Positions 1 to 6,448 of a stretch of DNA of 7,625 bases are shown here, piece after piece. Every line of letters begins with the position of its first letter. Position 1 is the stretch's first letter. Under the pieces are notes generated by a model. It did no database searches, was not told the DNA's origin, and saw only the letters and a list, made by a program, of their open reading frames with translations. Both the position numbers and the translations under genes were made by a program. This DNA comes from Candidatus Gastranaerophilales bacterium (GTDB taxonomy: Bacteria; Cyanobacteriota; Vampirovibrionia; Gastranaerophilales; Gastranaerophilaceae), in assembly GCA_900548405.1 (NCBI GenBank), contig UNSJ01000067.1, forward strand, positions 1 to 7,625. Direction: 5' to 3'.

Positions 1-1080
1 ACAAGAGGTCAAACTCAAGTATTATCAGTTGCAACTCTTGCAGGTCCTGGTATGAAACAAGATCTTGACGGAGTTGATCCTGAAACAGAAAGAAGATATA
101 TGCATAAATACATCTTCCCAGGATTTTCAGTAGGCGAAGTTAAACCTTTAAGAGGTCCGGGCAGACGTGAAGTAGGTCACGGAGCTTTAGCAGAAAGAGC
201 AAACATTCCTGCTCTTCCTTCTCAAGAAGAATTCGGTTACACAATCCGTGTAACTTCAGATGTTTTAGAATCAAACGGTTCAACATCAATGGCTTCAACT
301 TGCGGTTCATCAATGGCGTTAATGAATGCAGGTGTACCTGTTAAATGTATGATAGGCGGCGTTGCAATGGGTATGATTACCGAAGAAGGCAAAGAACCTG
401 TTGTATTAACTGATATTCAAGGTATTGAAGACTTCTTAGGCGATATGGACTTTAAAGTTACAGGTAACGATACCGGTATTACAGCTTTACAAATGGATAT
501 GAAAGCTAAAGGTATTGCTAACGAAACTTTAAGACGTGCATTGGCTCAAGCTAAAGAAGGCAGACTTCATATTTTAGGTGAAATGAGAAAAGCTATTTCA
601 GCTCCTTCTGAGCATTTATCTCCATTCGCGCCTCAAATTTGCACATTAACTATTCCGACTGAAGATATCGGTACAGTTATCGGACCTGGCGGAAAACAAA
701 TAAGAGCAATCATAGATGCTTCAGGTGCTGAAATTGATATTCAAGATTCAGGTGTAGTAACAATTACATCTAACGATCAAGAAGGCGCTGACATTGCTAA
801 GAGAATGATTAAAGAACTTACTTTCAAACCTCAGGAAGGTATGATAATGAAAGGTAAAGTTGTTAGAATTATTCCTATCGGAGCATTCGTTGAACTTGCA
901 CCGGGTAAAGACGGTATGGTTCATATTTCACAAGTATGCAAAGAAAGAATCGAAACAATTGAACCTCATTTGAATGTTGGCGATGAATGCATTGTTAAAG
1001 TTATCAAAATTGATGACAAAGGCAGAGTTAACCTTACTATCAAAGGTGTAACCGATGAAGAAAAAGCTAACTGCCAATAA
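1..1080 (+). CDS. pnp: Polynucleotide phosphorylase, C-terminal part (5' end lies outside the window)
   Basis: PNPase degrades RNA 3' to 5' by phosphorolysis, giving nucleoside diphosphates; it acts as a cytoplasmic homotrimer. The frame is open from base 1, so the ATG at 52 is internal: the 17 codons before it read TRGQTQVLSVAT..., the conserved start of the second RNase PH domain. Of the 359 visible residues (numbered from base 1), ESNGSTSMAS at about 90-99 is the phosphate/active-site loop and EDFLGDMDF at about 143-151 holds the two catalytic aspartates (144 and 150). A KH domain follows (about 212-274) with its GPGGK RNA-binding loop at 228-232, then an S1 domain at about 277-350 containing GAFVEL and DGMVHISQ. 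The protein ends soon after S1, with no long tail. It stops at TAA 1078-1080, just before a hairpin terminator. Identification is very secure. Confidence 0.97.
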   Translation, partial: TRGQTQVLSVATLAGPGMKQDLDGVDPETERRYMHKYIFPGFSVGEVKPLRGPGRREVGHGALAERANIPALPSQEEFGYTIRVTSDVLESNGSTSMASTCGSSMALMNAGVPVKCMIGGVAMGMITEEGKEPVVLTDIQGIEDFLGDMDFKVTGNDTGITALQMDMKAKGIANETLRRALAQAKEGRLHILGEMRKAISAPSEHLSPFAPQICTLTIPTEDIGTVIGPGGKQIRAIIDASGAEIDIQDSGVVTITSNDQEGADIAKRMIKELTFKPQEGMIMKGKVVRIIPIGAFVELAPGKDGMVHISQVCKERIETIEPHLNVGDECIVKVIKIDDKGRVNLTIKGVTDEEKANCQ

Positions 1081-1096
1081 CAGTTAAATCTAATTA

Positions 1097-1130
1097 AAAG
1101 AGCTGATTATTTAAATCAGCTCTTTTTTTT
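1097..1130 (+). terminator. Intrinsic terminator of pnp, probably shared with the convergent minus-strand gene
   Basis: A perfect 12-bp stem (AAAGAGCTGATT at 1097-1108 with AATCAGCTCTTT at 1114-1125) closes a 5-nt loop and runs into eight Ts at 1123-1130. It begins 17 nt after the pnp stop. On the minus strand the same hairpin starts 3 nt after the stop codon of the orphan gene and is followed by TTTTAATTA, a poorer U-tract. It should therefore work well for pnp and less strongly for the opposing gene. Confidence 0.88.
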
Positions 1131-3348
1131 ATACTAATAACATTCTTCTTAAATATCTTGTCTTTAGCAGGTGATATAATTCAGAATCTGAGGTTTTAAG
1201 GTATAAATCCAAGTTCTTTAAGCTGTCTGAGAGAATATCAGAAATATCGTGAACATTAGAGGACATTAAGTCTGATATCATAATCTCTAATTTAGCTTTT
1301 TTCAATTCAGGAGTAACATTGTTTTTTAACAATATTTTTGCACTACCGCCATACTTTTCAACAAATTTACTGTATTTTATTGAACGCATCATATCTTTCT
1401 TTAATGAAGGGTTATCTTTAAGATTAGCCGAAAGCATTTCCAATAATACATTAAGCTGAGCATCTTTCTCATAAAAACTGCTTTTCTTATAACTTGTTGC
1501 AAAGTCAACAATCATTGTATTAATTTTATTTATATCTTCTTTTGAGGTAATAGGTCTTAAATAATCCTGATAATACAAGTTTATCTTAGCTTTCTGTTCA
1601 GGAGTAAGTTTGTCAATACCGAGTTTTCTTGCAAGTTTCATAATTTCATCTGTTTGAAGCACAAGCATTTTTTCAGCCCCATCAGGCTTTACTGATGAAA
1701 TTATTTCAACAAGCGCCTGGTCATTTGCAGTCATAACTTGAGAATATTTTAGCGAGAAATCTTTATTAACAGAATAAGATATTTTATGCAAAGCATCTTC
1801 CGGCAGAATTGTATCTTCATAGCCTTCTGGCACCATACCGTCAACTGCCAGAGTAAGCTTATATTTATCTGTTACTAAAGGGTGTGCAATCAAAAATTGA
1901 GTATATTTTTTAACAAATGCATCAGGCAGCAATGTCAATTCTTCTTTTAAAATACCTCTTAAATATTCATTTAAATCACCGTTATACCTTATTTCATGTG
2001 TTGCAGGAAATACCGTGTAGGTTCTGAGTGATTTATCTTCATTAATCGGTACAGGTTTTAATTTTTCTTCTGTCAAAATACTTTTTGCTTCTTCTTTAGC
2101 TTCTTCAGTTTCAGCAGGAAGCTTTGCAAACATTTCATCATATTCTGCCTGCTTAAGATTATGCAGCCTTTGTCTTTCAAGCCTTTCAGGTTTTATTTCA
2201 TGCGCATATTTCAGCAAATCGCGAAATTCTTCGTTATTACCGTCTACACCATAAGCCTCCATAAAGAGCTTAATAGTGTCTTTCATAGCAGTTGAACGCT
2301 GTTCCTTCATTTGAGAGTTGCTGTTCCAATATGCACTAAATATATCTTTTTGAGATTTAGAAAGATTATCATAGTTTTCATAGAAATCTTTCATTTCATC
2401 AGAAGCATGAACTTTTTCAAGAACAACCGAACTAATCTCACTCAAATACTTAGAAACAAAATTTGAGCTTTCTGTATTTTTTATGCTGCTTTTTTTGATT
2501 TGTCTTTTTGCTTCTTCAACACTTCCGTTCCCCTTAATAACAGCATCAGAAAGTTTATCAAGTTCCCAGTCCTTAACATTTTCAAACTTTTTAGGACTTA
2601 CTTTTGATACAACATTAACTTTGGCACTGCTTACACCAGTACCATTTCGGGATTCAATAGGCTTTCTCGGTTTATATTCATAAGGAAAATCTTCACGAGT
2701 AGCTATGAAAGATTTCCAAAATGCACTTTTAGGAAATTTTATTCCGTAAGCAGAAAGAGTTTCATATTGAATAGGGCTTAGGCCTTTATAGTGAACTGAT
2801 ATATCCTTCTCAAAATCAGTGTTAATTTCTTTTAACGTTTTTCCTTCAAGATAAATTTTCTTTAAAAGGTAATGCCCTAAATTGTCTTTGCCGTTCTTAA
2901 ATAAAGATTTATCTTCTTGACGCATCAATTCAATCTCAGCAATAACACCTGTTCTGACTTTTTTGTTAGGTACATCTGTTAAATTCGCAAACAGAGGTTC
3001 CTCAGAGAAGTTTCTGTTAGCCTTTACCTGTTCTAAAGTATCGGTATCTTTAATATCGCCATAAACAAGTTTCATCATTTGGTTAGGAGGCATATTTTTT
3101 CTATCCTCATAGTCATTAAACAAGTATGATTTCATAGTTTCAGGCATATTGTCACGGTTAAATGGCTGTTCATAAAAATTTTCAGGGGTTCTAAACAAAC
3201 GTGCCGTAAAACTTATATTGTAATCCCTGTAAGCAAGAGGGTTATAAGAATAATTAGTATAATTATTCTTTGAAAACAAGTTCTTGTTTTCAGATTTTTG
3301 CGCAGGTCTTTGTGAATACAATAACGGGGTAATTTTTTCTACTTTCAT
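1129..3348 (-). CDS. Unrecognised 739-residue cysteine-free protein with an NISFTA N-terminal motif
   Basis: I do not recognise a characterised domain and assign no function. The first 40 or so residues are rich in Asn, Lys, Tyr and Ser and look disordered, ending in NISFTAR (44-50), then FRTPENFYEQPFN. The rest is charged, Lys/Glu/Asp-rich and mostly predicted helical by eye; a Glu/Ala-rich stretch at about 411-430 resembles a coiled coil or linker. There is no hydrophobic signal peptide or membrane segment, and no cysteine in the whole protein; only three tryptophans are seen (211, 261, 341). The start ATG (complement of 3346-3348) follows a modest GGAAAGAG site about 4 nt upstream. Long uninterrupted coding with sensible codon use makes it a real gene. 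The Asn-rich leader plus ISF-type motif recalls many lineage-specific hypothetical proteins of Gastranaerophilales (recollection, not searched). It stands alone, convergent with pnp and divergent from the kinase gene. Confidence 0.88.
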   Translation of the reverse strand: MKVEKITPLLYSQRPAQKSENKNLFSKNNYTNYSYNPLAYRDYNISFTARLFRTPENFYEQPFNRDNMPETMKSYLFNDYEDRKNMPPNQMMKLVYGDIKDTDTLEQVKANRNFSEEPLFANLTDVPNKKVRTGVIAEIELMRQEDKSLFKNGKDNLGHYLLKKIYLEGKTLKEINTDFEKDISVHYKGLSPIQYETLSAYGIKFPKSAFWKSFIATREDFPYEYKPRKPIESRNGTGVSSAKVNVVSKVSPKKFENVKDWELDKLSDAVIKGNGSVEEAKRQIKKSSIKNTESSNFVSKYLSEISSVVLEKVHASDEMKDFYENYDNLSKSQKDIFSAYWNSNSQMKEQRSTAMKDTIKLFMEAYGVDGNNEEFRDLLKYAHEIKPERLERQRLHNLKQAEYDEMFAKLPAETEEAKEEAKSILTEEKLKPVPINEDKSLRTYTVFPATHEIRYNGDLNEYLRGILKEELTLLPDAFVKKYTQFLIAHPLVTDKYKLTLAVDGMVPEGYEDTILPEDALHKISYSVNKDFSLKYSQVMTANDQALVEIISSVKPDGAEKMLVLQTDEIMKLARKLGIDKLTPEQKAKINLYYQDYLRPITSKEDINKINTMIVDFATSYKKSSFYEKDAQLNVLLEMLSANLKDNPSLKKDMMRSIKYSKFVEKYGGSAKILLKNNVTPELKKAKLEIMISDLMSSNVHDISDILSDSLKNLDLYLKTSDSELYHLLKTRYLRRMLLV

Positions 3349-3367
3349 TTTTCTCTTTCCAACTGTT

Positions 3368-3397
3368 ATTAATGTATATTTACTCTATTATTGTAAA
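3368..3397 (-). promoter_or_regulatory. Possible promoter of the 739-residue orphan gene
   Basis: On the minus strand TTTACA (complement of 3392-3397) is a good -35 box and ATTAAT (complement of 3368-3373), 18 bp away, is a fair -10 box with four of six consensus positions. It would start transcription some 10-15 nt before the RBS region. The surrounding 122-bp divergent spacer is so AT-rich that such matches arise easily, so this is tentative. Confidence 0.3.
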
Positions 3398-3472
3398 CCC
3401 CTGAAAAATAAATTTTGTTAGCAGTTTAAAATAATGTAACAAATGTTTTTTTGTGTTAAGCTGAAATTATAT

Positions 3473-3477
3473 GGAGG
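3473..3477 (+). promoter_or_regulatory. Ribosome binding site that decides the kinase start
   Basis: GGAGG lies 8 nt before the ATG at 3486, ideal spacing. The upstream in-frame ATG at 3471 overlaps this site and has no SD of its own, and the ATG at 3478 is out of frame and abuts it. The site therefore argues for initiation at 3486. Confidence 0.75.
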
Positions 3478-3485
3478 ATGAAAAG

Positions 3486-4532
3486 ATGTGCGAAGTAATA
3501 ACTATTGGCAGTGCTACTATGGATGTATTTGTAGAAAGCGATGATGCTAATATCGTTTCTGTTTATACAAAAAATAAAAAATCAGAATTTATGAGTTATC
3601 CGTACGGTGCAAAAGTAGAAATCAGCGACTTTGACTCTAAAGTCGGCGGAGGCGGAGTTAATACTGCCGTAAACTTTTCTAATCTTGGATTTAATACTAG
3701 CGCAATTTTCAAAATAGGGGATGACATATACTCAGACGGTATTTTAGAATCTTTTAAAGATAAAAAGGTTGATTTATCAAATATTGTGCAAGACAAAAAA
3801 GTAAGCACAGGTTTTTCTATAATTCTTGTAAGTTTTCAAGGCGACAGAACAGTTCTTGCTCATAGAGGAGCAAATGCTCAGATAAAAAAATCTGATATTA
3901 ATTTTGATGCTATTAAAAATTCAAAACTCTTATATATTGCTCCTATGAACGGCGACAGCACTAAAGTTTTAGATGATATTGCTAATTTTGCAAATGACAA
4001 TAATGTTTATGTATGCTTTAACGCAGGTTCTTCAAGCATTAAAAAAGGATTTAATTATCTTAAAAAAATTCTTGAAAATGCAAATATCGTTGTCCTAAAC
4101 AAAGAAGAAGCTTCTTTAGCTACTCAAATTCAGGTTAGACCCGATACAAGAGATGAGAAATATTCGGAAAGCTTAATTCACCCTGATGTAAAAGAAATGT
4201 TTAAAAAACTTAAAGTCAGAGATTACCAAATAATCGTTATAACAGACGGCGGTAAAGGTGCTTATGCATATGACGGCAAAGACTATTACTATTGCCCTGT
4301 ATTTGACGGTCCCGTAGTTTCTACATTAGGCGCAGGCGATGCTTTCGCTTCAACATTCTGCGCAGCTCTCGGCAAAACAAATGCTGATATAGGAAAAGCT
4401 TTAATGTATGCCTCAGTAAATTCCGCAGGTGTTGTTTCTAAATTTGGTGCAACAGAAGGTTTGCTGACTTTTGATGAAATTGAAAAGAAACTTGCTGAAA
4501 ATCCTGACTATAAATATAAGTTAGCAGATTAA
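3486..4532 (+). CDS. PfkB-family (ribokinase-like) carbohydrate or nucleoside kinase
   Basis: ATP-dependent kinases of this family phosphorylate a hydroxymethyl group of a sugar, sugar phosphate or nucleoside in the cytoplasm; the substrate here cannot be told. The 348-residue product opens with a Rossmann-like strand (VITIGSATMDVFVE), then the glycine-rich substrate motif GGGGVNTAVNF at 54-64, the NKEEA motif at 205-209 (Mg/phosphate Asn and Glu), the TDGGKGAY nucleotide motif at 253-260, and the second PfkB signature TLGAGDAF at 280-287 with the catalytic base Asp285. Two differences stand out: Ser279 sits where the signature usually has Asp (DTxGAGD), and the segment between NKEEA and TDGGKG is long (about 44 residues). 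Starting at 3471 would add five residues (MEDEK) but ignores the well-spaced GGAGG. No clear promoter was found upstream. The next gene has its own promoter, so this is probably a single-gene unit. Confidence 0.92.
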   Translation: MCEVITIGSATMDVFVESDDANIVSVYTKNKKSEFMSYPYGAKVEISDFDSKVGGGGVNTAVNFSNLGFNTSAIFKIGDDIYSDGILESFKDKKVDLSNIVQDKKVSTGFSIILVSFQGDRTVLAHRGANAQIKKSDINFDAIKNSKLLYIAPMNGDSTKVLDDIANFANDNNVYVCFNAGSSSIKKGFNYLKKILENANIVVLNKEEASLATQIQVRPDTRDEKYSESLIHPDVKEMFKKLKVRDYQIIVITDGGKGAYAYDGKDYYYCPVFDGPVVSTLGAGDAFASTFCAALGKTNADIGKALMYASVNSAGVVSKFGATEGLLTFDEIEKKLAENPDYKYKLAD

Positions 4533-4560
4533 AATTCAGATAAAAATATTATTAAAAAAC

Positions 4561-4590
4561 TTCCCTAATTTTCACATTTTATAGTATAAT
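4561..4590 (+). promoter_or_regulatory. Promoter of the NfnA-Cys4-EtfBA operon
   Basis: A perfect TATAAT (4585-4590) sits 25 nt before the ATG at 4616. The -35 is weak: TTCCCT at 4561-4566 with an 18-bp spacer matches only TT and C. Transcription would start near 4597, leaving a very short leader that contains the AAGGAG ribosome binding site (4604-4609). A weak -35 next to a perfect -10 could mean an activator is needed, but no operator is evident. Confidence 0.6.
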
Positions 4591-4615
4591 ATTTGTATAT
4601 AAGAAGGAGAAAATT

Positions 4616-5467
4616 ATGGGATATAAAATTTTATCAAAAAAAGAGCTATGCCCTAATCAATATGAAATAACTATTGATGCGCCTTATGTTGTTAGAAACG
4701 CGCAAGCAGGACAATTCATTATATTCAGAGCAGATAATAACAGCGAACGTGTTCCGTTGACAATCGCTGATGTTAACAAAGAAAAAGGTGAATTAACCCT
4801 TGTATTTATGGCTGTCGGATATTCTACAAAAAAACTTGCAGCATTAAATGAAGGAGATGAAATTCATGATATCGTCGGACCTTTAGGTCAGCCTACACAT
4901 ATTAAAAAATACGGAACAGTTGTCTGTCTTGCAGGCGGATACGGTGCAGCTCCTTGTTATTTAATCGCGAAAGCTTTTAAAGATGCAGGCAACAAAGTTT
5001 ATATGATTATGGGTGCAAGAAATAAAGATTTAATCTTCTGGCAAGATAAAATGAAAGATGCTTGTACTGAACTTTTCATCACTACCGACGACGGTACATT
5101 AGGTGAAAAAGGTTTTGTAACTCAAGTATTGGAAAGAATTATGGGACAAGAAAAAGTTGATTATGCAATTGCTGTTGGTCCTATGCCGATGATGAGAGCA
5201 GTGGCTGATTTAACACGCGATAAAGGGATTTATACTGAAGCAAGCATGAACCCTATCATGGTTGACGGAACAGGTATGTGCGGAGCATGTCGTGTTACAG
5301 TAGGCGGAGAAACTAAATTTGCCTGCGTAGACGGTCCTGATTTTGATGCTCACAAAATTGACTTTGACGAAGTAATTAACAGAACAAGAATTTACAAAGA
5401 CCAGGAAAGAAAACGCGACGAAAACTGCAACTTGTTAAAACAAGCAGCAGCAATGTCTAATAAATAG
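4616..5467 (+). CDS. nfnA: NfnA/SudB-type ferredoxin-NAD(P) reductase subunit (FAD, NAD(P), [2Fe-2S])
   Basis: The family forms the small subunit of NADH-dependent reduced ferredoxin:NADP oxidoreductase (Nfn, electron-bifurcating) and of sulfide dehydrogenase, and is related to PyrK. The 283-residue protein has an FAD-binding barrel with RVPLTI at 45-50 (flavin/phosphate binding), a Rossmann NAD(P)-binding half with GGYGAAP at 107-113 and VGPMPMM at 187-193, and a C-terminal [2Fe-2S] loop: Asp217, Cys222, Cys225, Cys237 (D-x4-C-x2-C-x11-C). Aspartate in the first ligand position is the known Nfn small-subunit arrangement and separates it from PyrK, which has four cysteines; no pyrD is adjacent. 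The start has AAGGAG 6 nt upstream. It is the first gene of an apparent operon with the Cys4 protein and EtfBA. The partner large subunit NfnB is not next to it, which is unusual. The family is sure; the exact partner and direction of electron flow are not. Confidence 0.88.
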   Translation: MGYKILSKKELCPNQYEITIDAPYVVRNAQAGQFIIFRADNNSERVPLTIADVNKEKGELTLVFMAVGYSTKKLAALNEGDEIHDIVGPLGQPTHIKKYGTVVCLAGGYGAAPCYLIAKAFKDAGNKVYMIMGARNKDLIFWQDKMKDACTELFITTDDGTLGEKGFVTQVLERIMGQEKVDYAIAVGPMPMMRAVADLTRDKGIYTEASMNPIMVDGTGMCGACRVTVGGETKFACVDGPDFDAHKIDFDEVINRTRIYKDQERKRDENCNLLKQAAAMSNK

Positions 5468-5479
5468 GAGAAAAAATAT

Positions 5480-5659
5480 ATGGCTAAAGATATTCCTTAT
5501 TGCCCGTTAATGAGCGCAGGCTCTGACATAGACAAAGTTTGTACACTTGAAAGCTGCGCTTGGTATGTTCCCAGCGTAAGAAAATGTTCAATGTATATGT
5601 TAGCATACAACGCATTATTGGAAACTAATGCTAGACAGAAAGCAGCTCAACAAAGGTAA
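5480..5659 (+). CDS. Small four-cysteine protein between nfnA and etfB
   Basis: This 59-residue ORF begins MAKDIPYCPLMSAGSD and has cysteines at 8, 21, 26 and 36 (C-x12-C-x4-C-x9-C), a pattern suited to binding one [4Fe-4S] cluster or a zinc ion. A tryptophan/tyrosine pair follows Cys26 (CAWY), and the last 20 or so residues form a likely helix ending in a Gln/Lys/Arg tail. It has its own ribosome binding site, AGGAG at 5466-5470, overlapping the nfnA stop codon with a 9-nt spacer, and it ends 3 nt before etfB. Its last codons contain the AAAGG site (5652-5656) for etfB, so the genes are probably translationally coupled. No signal peptide or membrane span is seen. I know no named family for it; CPLMS...C...C.W...C resembles short cysteine-cluster proteins of anaerobes. 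A role as an electron carrier, cluster-bearing subunit or assembly factor for the flanking flavoproteins is inferred from position only. Confidence 0.82.
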   Translation: MAKDIPYCPLMSAGSDIDKVCTLESCAWYVPSVRKCSMYMLAYNALLETNARQKAAQQR

Positions 5660-5662
5660 TAA

Positions 5663-6448
5663 ATGAAACTTATTGTATGTGTAAAACAAGTTCCTGATAC
5701 AACTGATATCAAGTGGACAGAAAATAATACTATTCAAAGGGAAGGTGTGGAAAGTATCACCAACCCTTTTGATGTATATGCGATTGAAGAAGCTTTAAAG
5801 ATTAAAAAGGCTTGTAAAGACGTGGAAATTACCGTTGTTACAATGGGACCGCTGCAGGCGGAAGATATGCTGAAAAAAGCTATTGCGGTTGGCTGTGACA
5901 ATGGCGTTCTGATTTCAGATAGAAAATTTGCAGGTGCAGATACTTATGCAACAGGAAAAACTATTGCAAGTGCAATTAAAAATAAGATATCTGATTTTGA
6001 TTTAATAATATGCGGACAATTTGCAATTGACGGCGATACCGCGCAAACCGGTCCGAGCATTGCAAATCAGCTTGATATACCTCAGGCAACTTTTGTAAAA
6101 AATGTTGTAGAATGTGATGAAAATTGCATTACCGTAACAAGAGAAATTGAAGAAGGGCTGGAAACCGTTAAGGTTAAATTTCCTGCTCTTGTTTGTGTGC
6201 TTAAAGGTTATGAAGAACCTTCAAGAGCAACTATAAACGGGATTAAAAAAGCTCAAAATTCCACAATTGCTATTTATTCTATGGATGATATCGGATTAAC
6301 TCCTGAAGAAGTTGGTATCAAAGGTTCCCCAACATACGTAAGCAGAGCTTTCAGACCGGAAAAGACCAGAGGTGAATGTCAAATAGTCACTGATTGTGAT
6401 ATGCTTGCCAATAAAATAAAAGAATTCGGAGGGCTTGCTGATGAGTAA
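5663..6448 (+). CDS. etfB: Electron transfer flavoprotein, beta subunit (bifurcating-type motif)
   Basis: EtfB pairs with EtfA in the cytoplasm to pass electrons between NADH, ferredoxin or a quinone and acyl-CoA-type dehydrogenases. The 261-residue protein is of normal length. It starts MKLIVCVKQVPDTTDIKW, has NPFDVYAIEEALKIK at 34-48, GQFAIDGDTAQTGPSIA at 118-134, the EtfB signature region FPALVCVLKGYEEPSRATI at 173-191 and GSPTYVSRAF at 221-230. The D-G-D-T-A-Q-(V/T)-G-P motif (123-131) is typical of EtfB that binds FAD rather than AMP, as in electron-bifurcating Etfs; classical mitochondrial-type EtfB differs there. Bifurcation itself is thus suggested, not proved. Translation starts 3 nt after the small Cys4 gene, using AAAGG (5652-5656) inside that gene, and the end overlaps etfA by 8 nt, as expected for subunits made in equal amounts. 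Confidence 0.95.
   Translation: MKLIVCVKQVPDTTDIKWTENNTIQREGVESITNPFDVYAIEEALKIKKACKDVEITVVTMGPLQAEDMLKKAIAVGCDNGVLISDRKFAGADTYATGKTIASAIKNKISDFDLIICGQFAIDGDTAQTGPSIANQLDIPQATFVKNVVECDENCITVTREIEEGLETVKVKFPALVCVLKGYEEPSRATINGIKKAQNSTIAIYSMDDIGLTPEEVGIKGSPTYVSRAFRPEKTRGECQIVTDCDMLANKIKEFGGLADE
6428..6433 (+). promoter_or_regulatory. Ribosome binding site that decides the etfA start
   Basis: GGAGGG lies inside the etfB coding end, 7 nt before the ATG at 6441. An in-frame TTG at 6435 is only 1 nt from this site and cannot be the start; the ATG at 6453 is too far away. The placement implies translational coupling of etfB and etfA. Confidence 0.8.

Noticed and set aside
52..54. ATG at 52 as the start of a short PNPase-like gene
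   Set aside because: The frame is open to base 1 and the preceding codons encode conserved PNPase sequence (TRGQTQVLSVAT), so the gene simply begins outside the window.
2483..2683. Plus-strand 66-codon open frame inside the orphan gene
   Set aside because: Antisense shadow rich in Leu/Ser/Phe/Thr, as expected opposite Lys/Glu-rich coding; no convincing RBS.
3392..3402. 11-bp sequence AGGGGTTTACA (minus strand) that recurs on the plus strand at 7614-7624
   Set aside because: Matches of this length between both strands of a 7.6-kb window are expected by chance; no flanking similarity.
3415..3442. Possible kinase promoter TTGTTA...TAACAA
   Set aside because: The -10 matches only about half of the consensus in a very AT-rich spacer; not better than background.
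3471..3473. ATG at 3471 as the kinase start
   Set aside because: It overlaps the GGAGG site and has no SD upstream; ATG 3486 has ideal spacing and still retains the first beta strand.
3596..3808. Minus-strand 70-codon open frame inside the kinase gene
   Set aside because: Antisense shadow of conserved PfkB coding sequence, with a Pro run opposite the Gly-rich motif.
6435..6437. TTG at 6435 as the etfA start
   Set aside because: Only 1 nt from the GGAGGG site; the ATG at 6441 has a 7-nt spacer.
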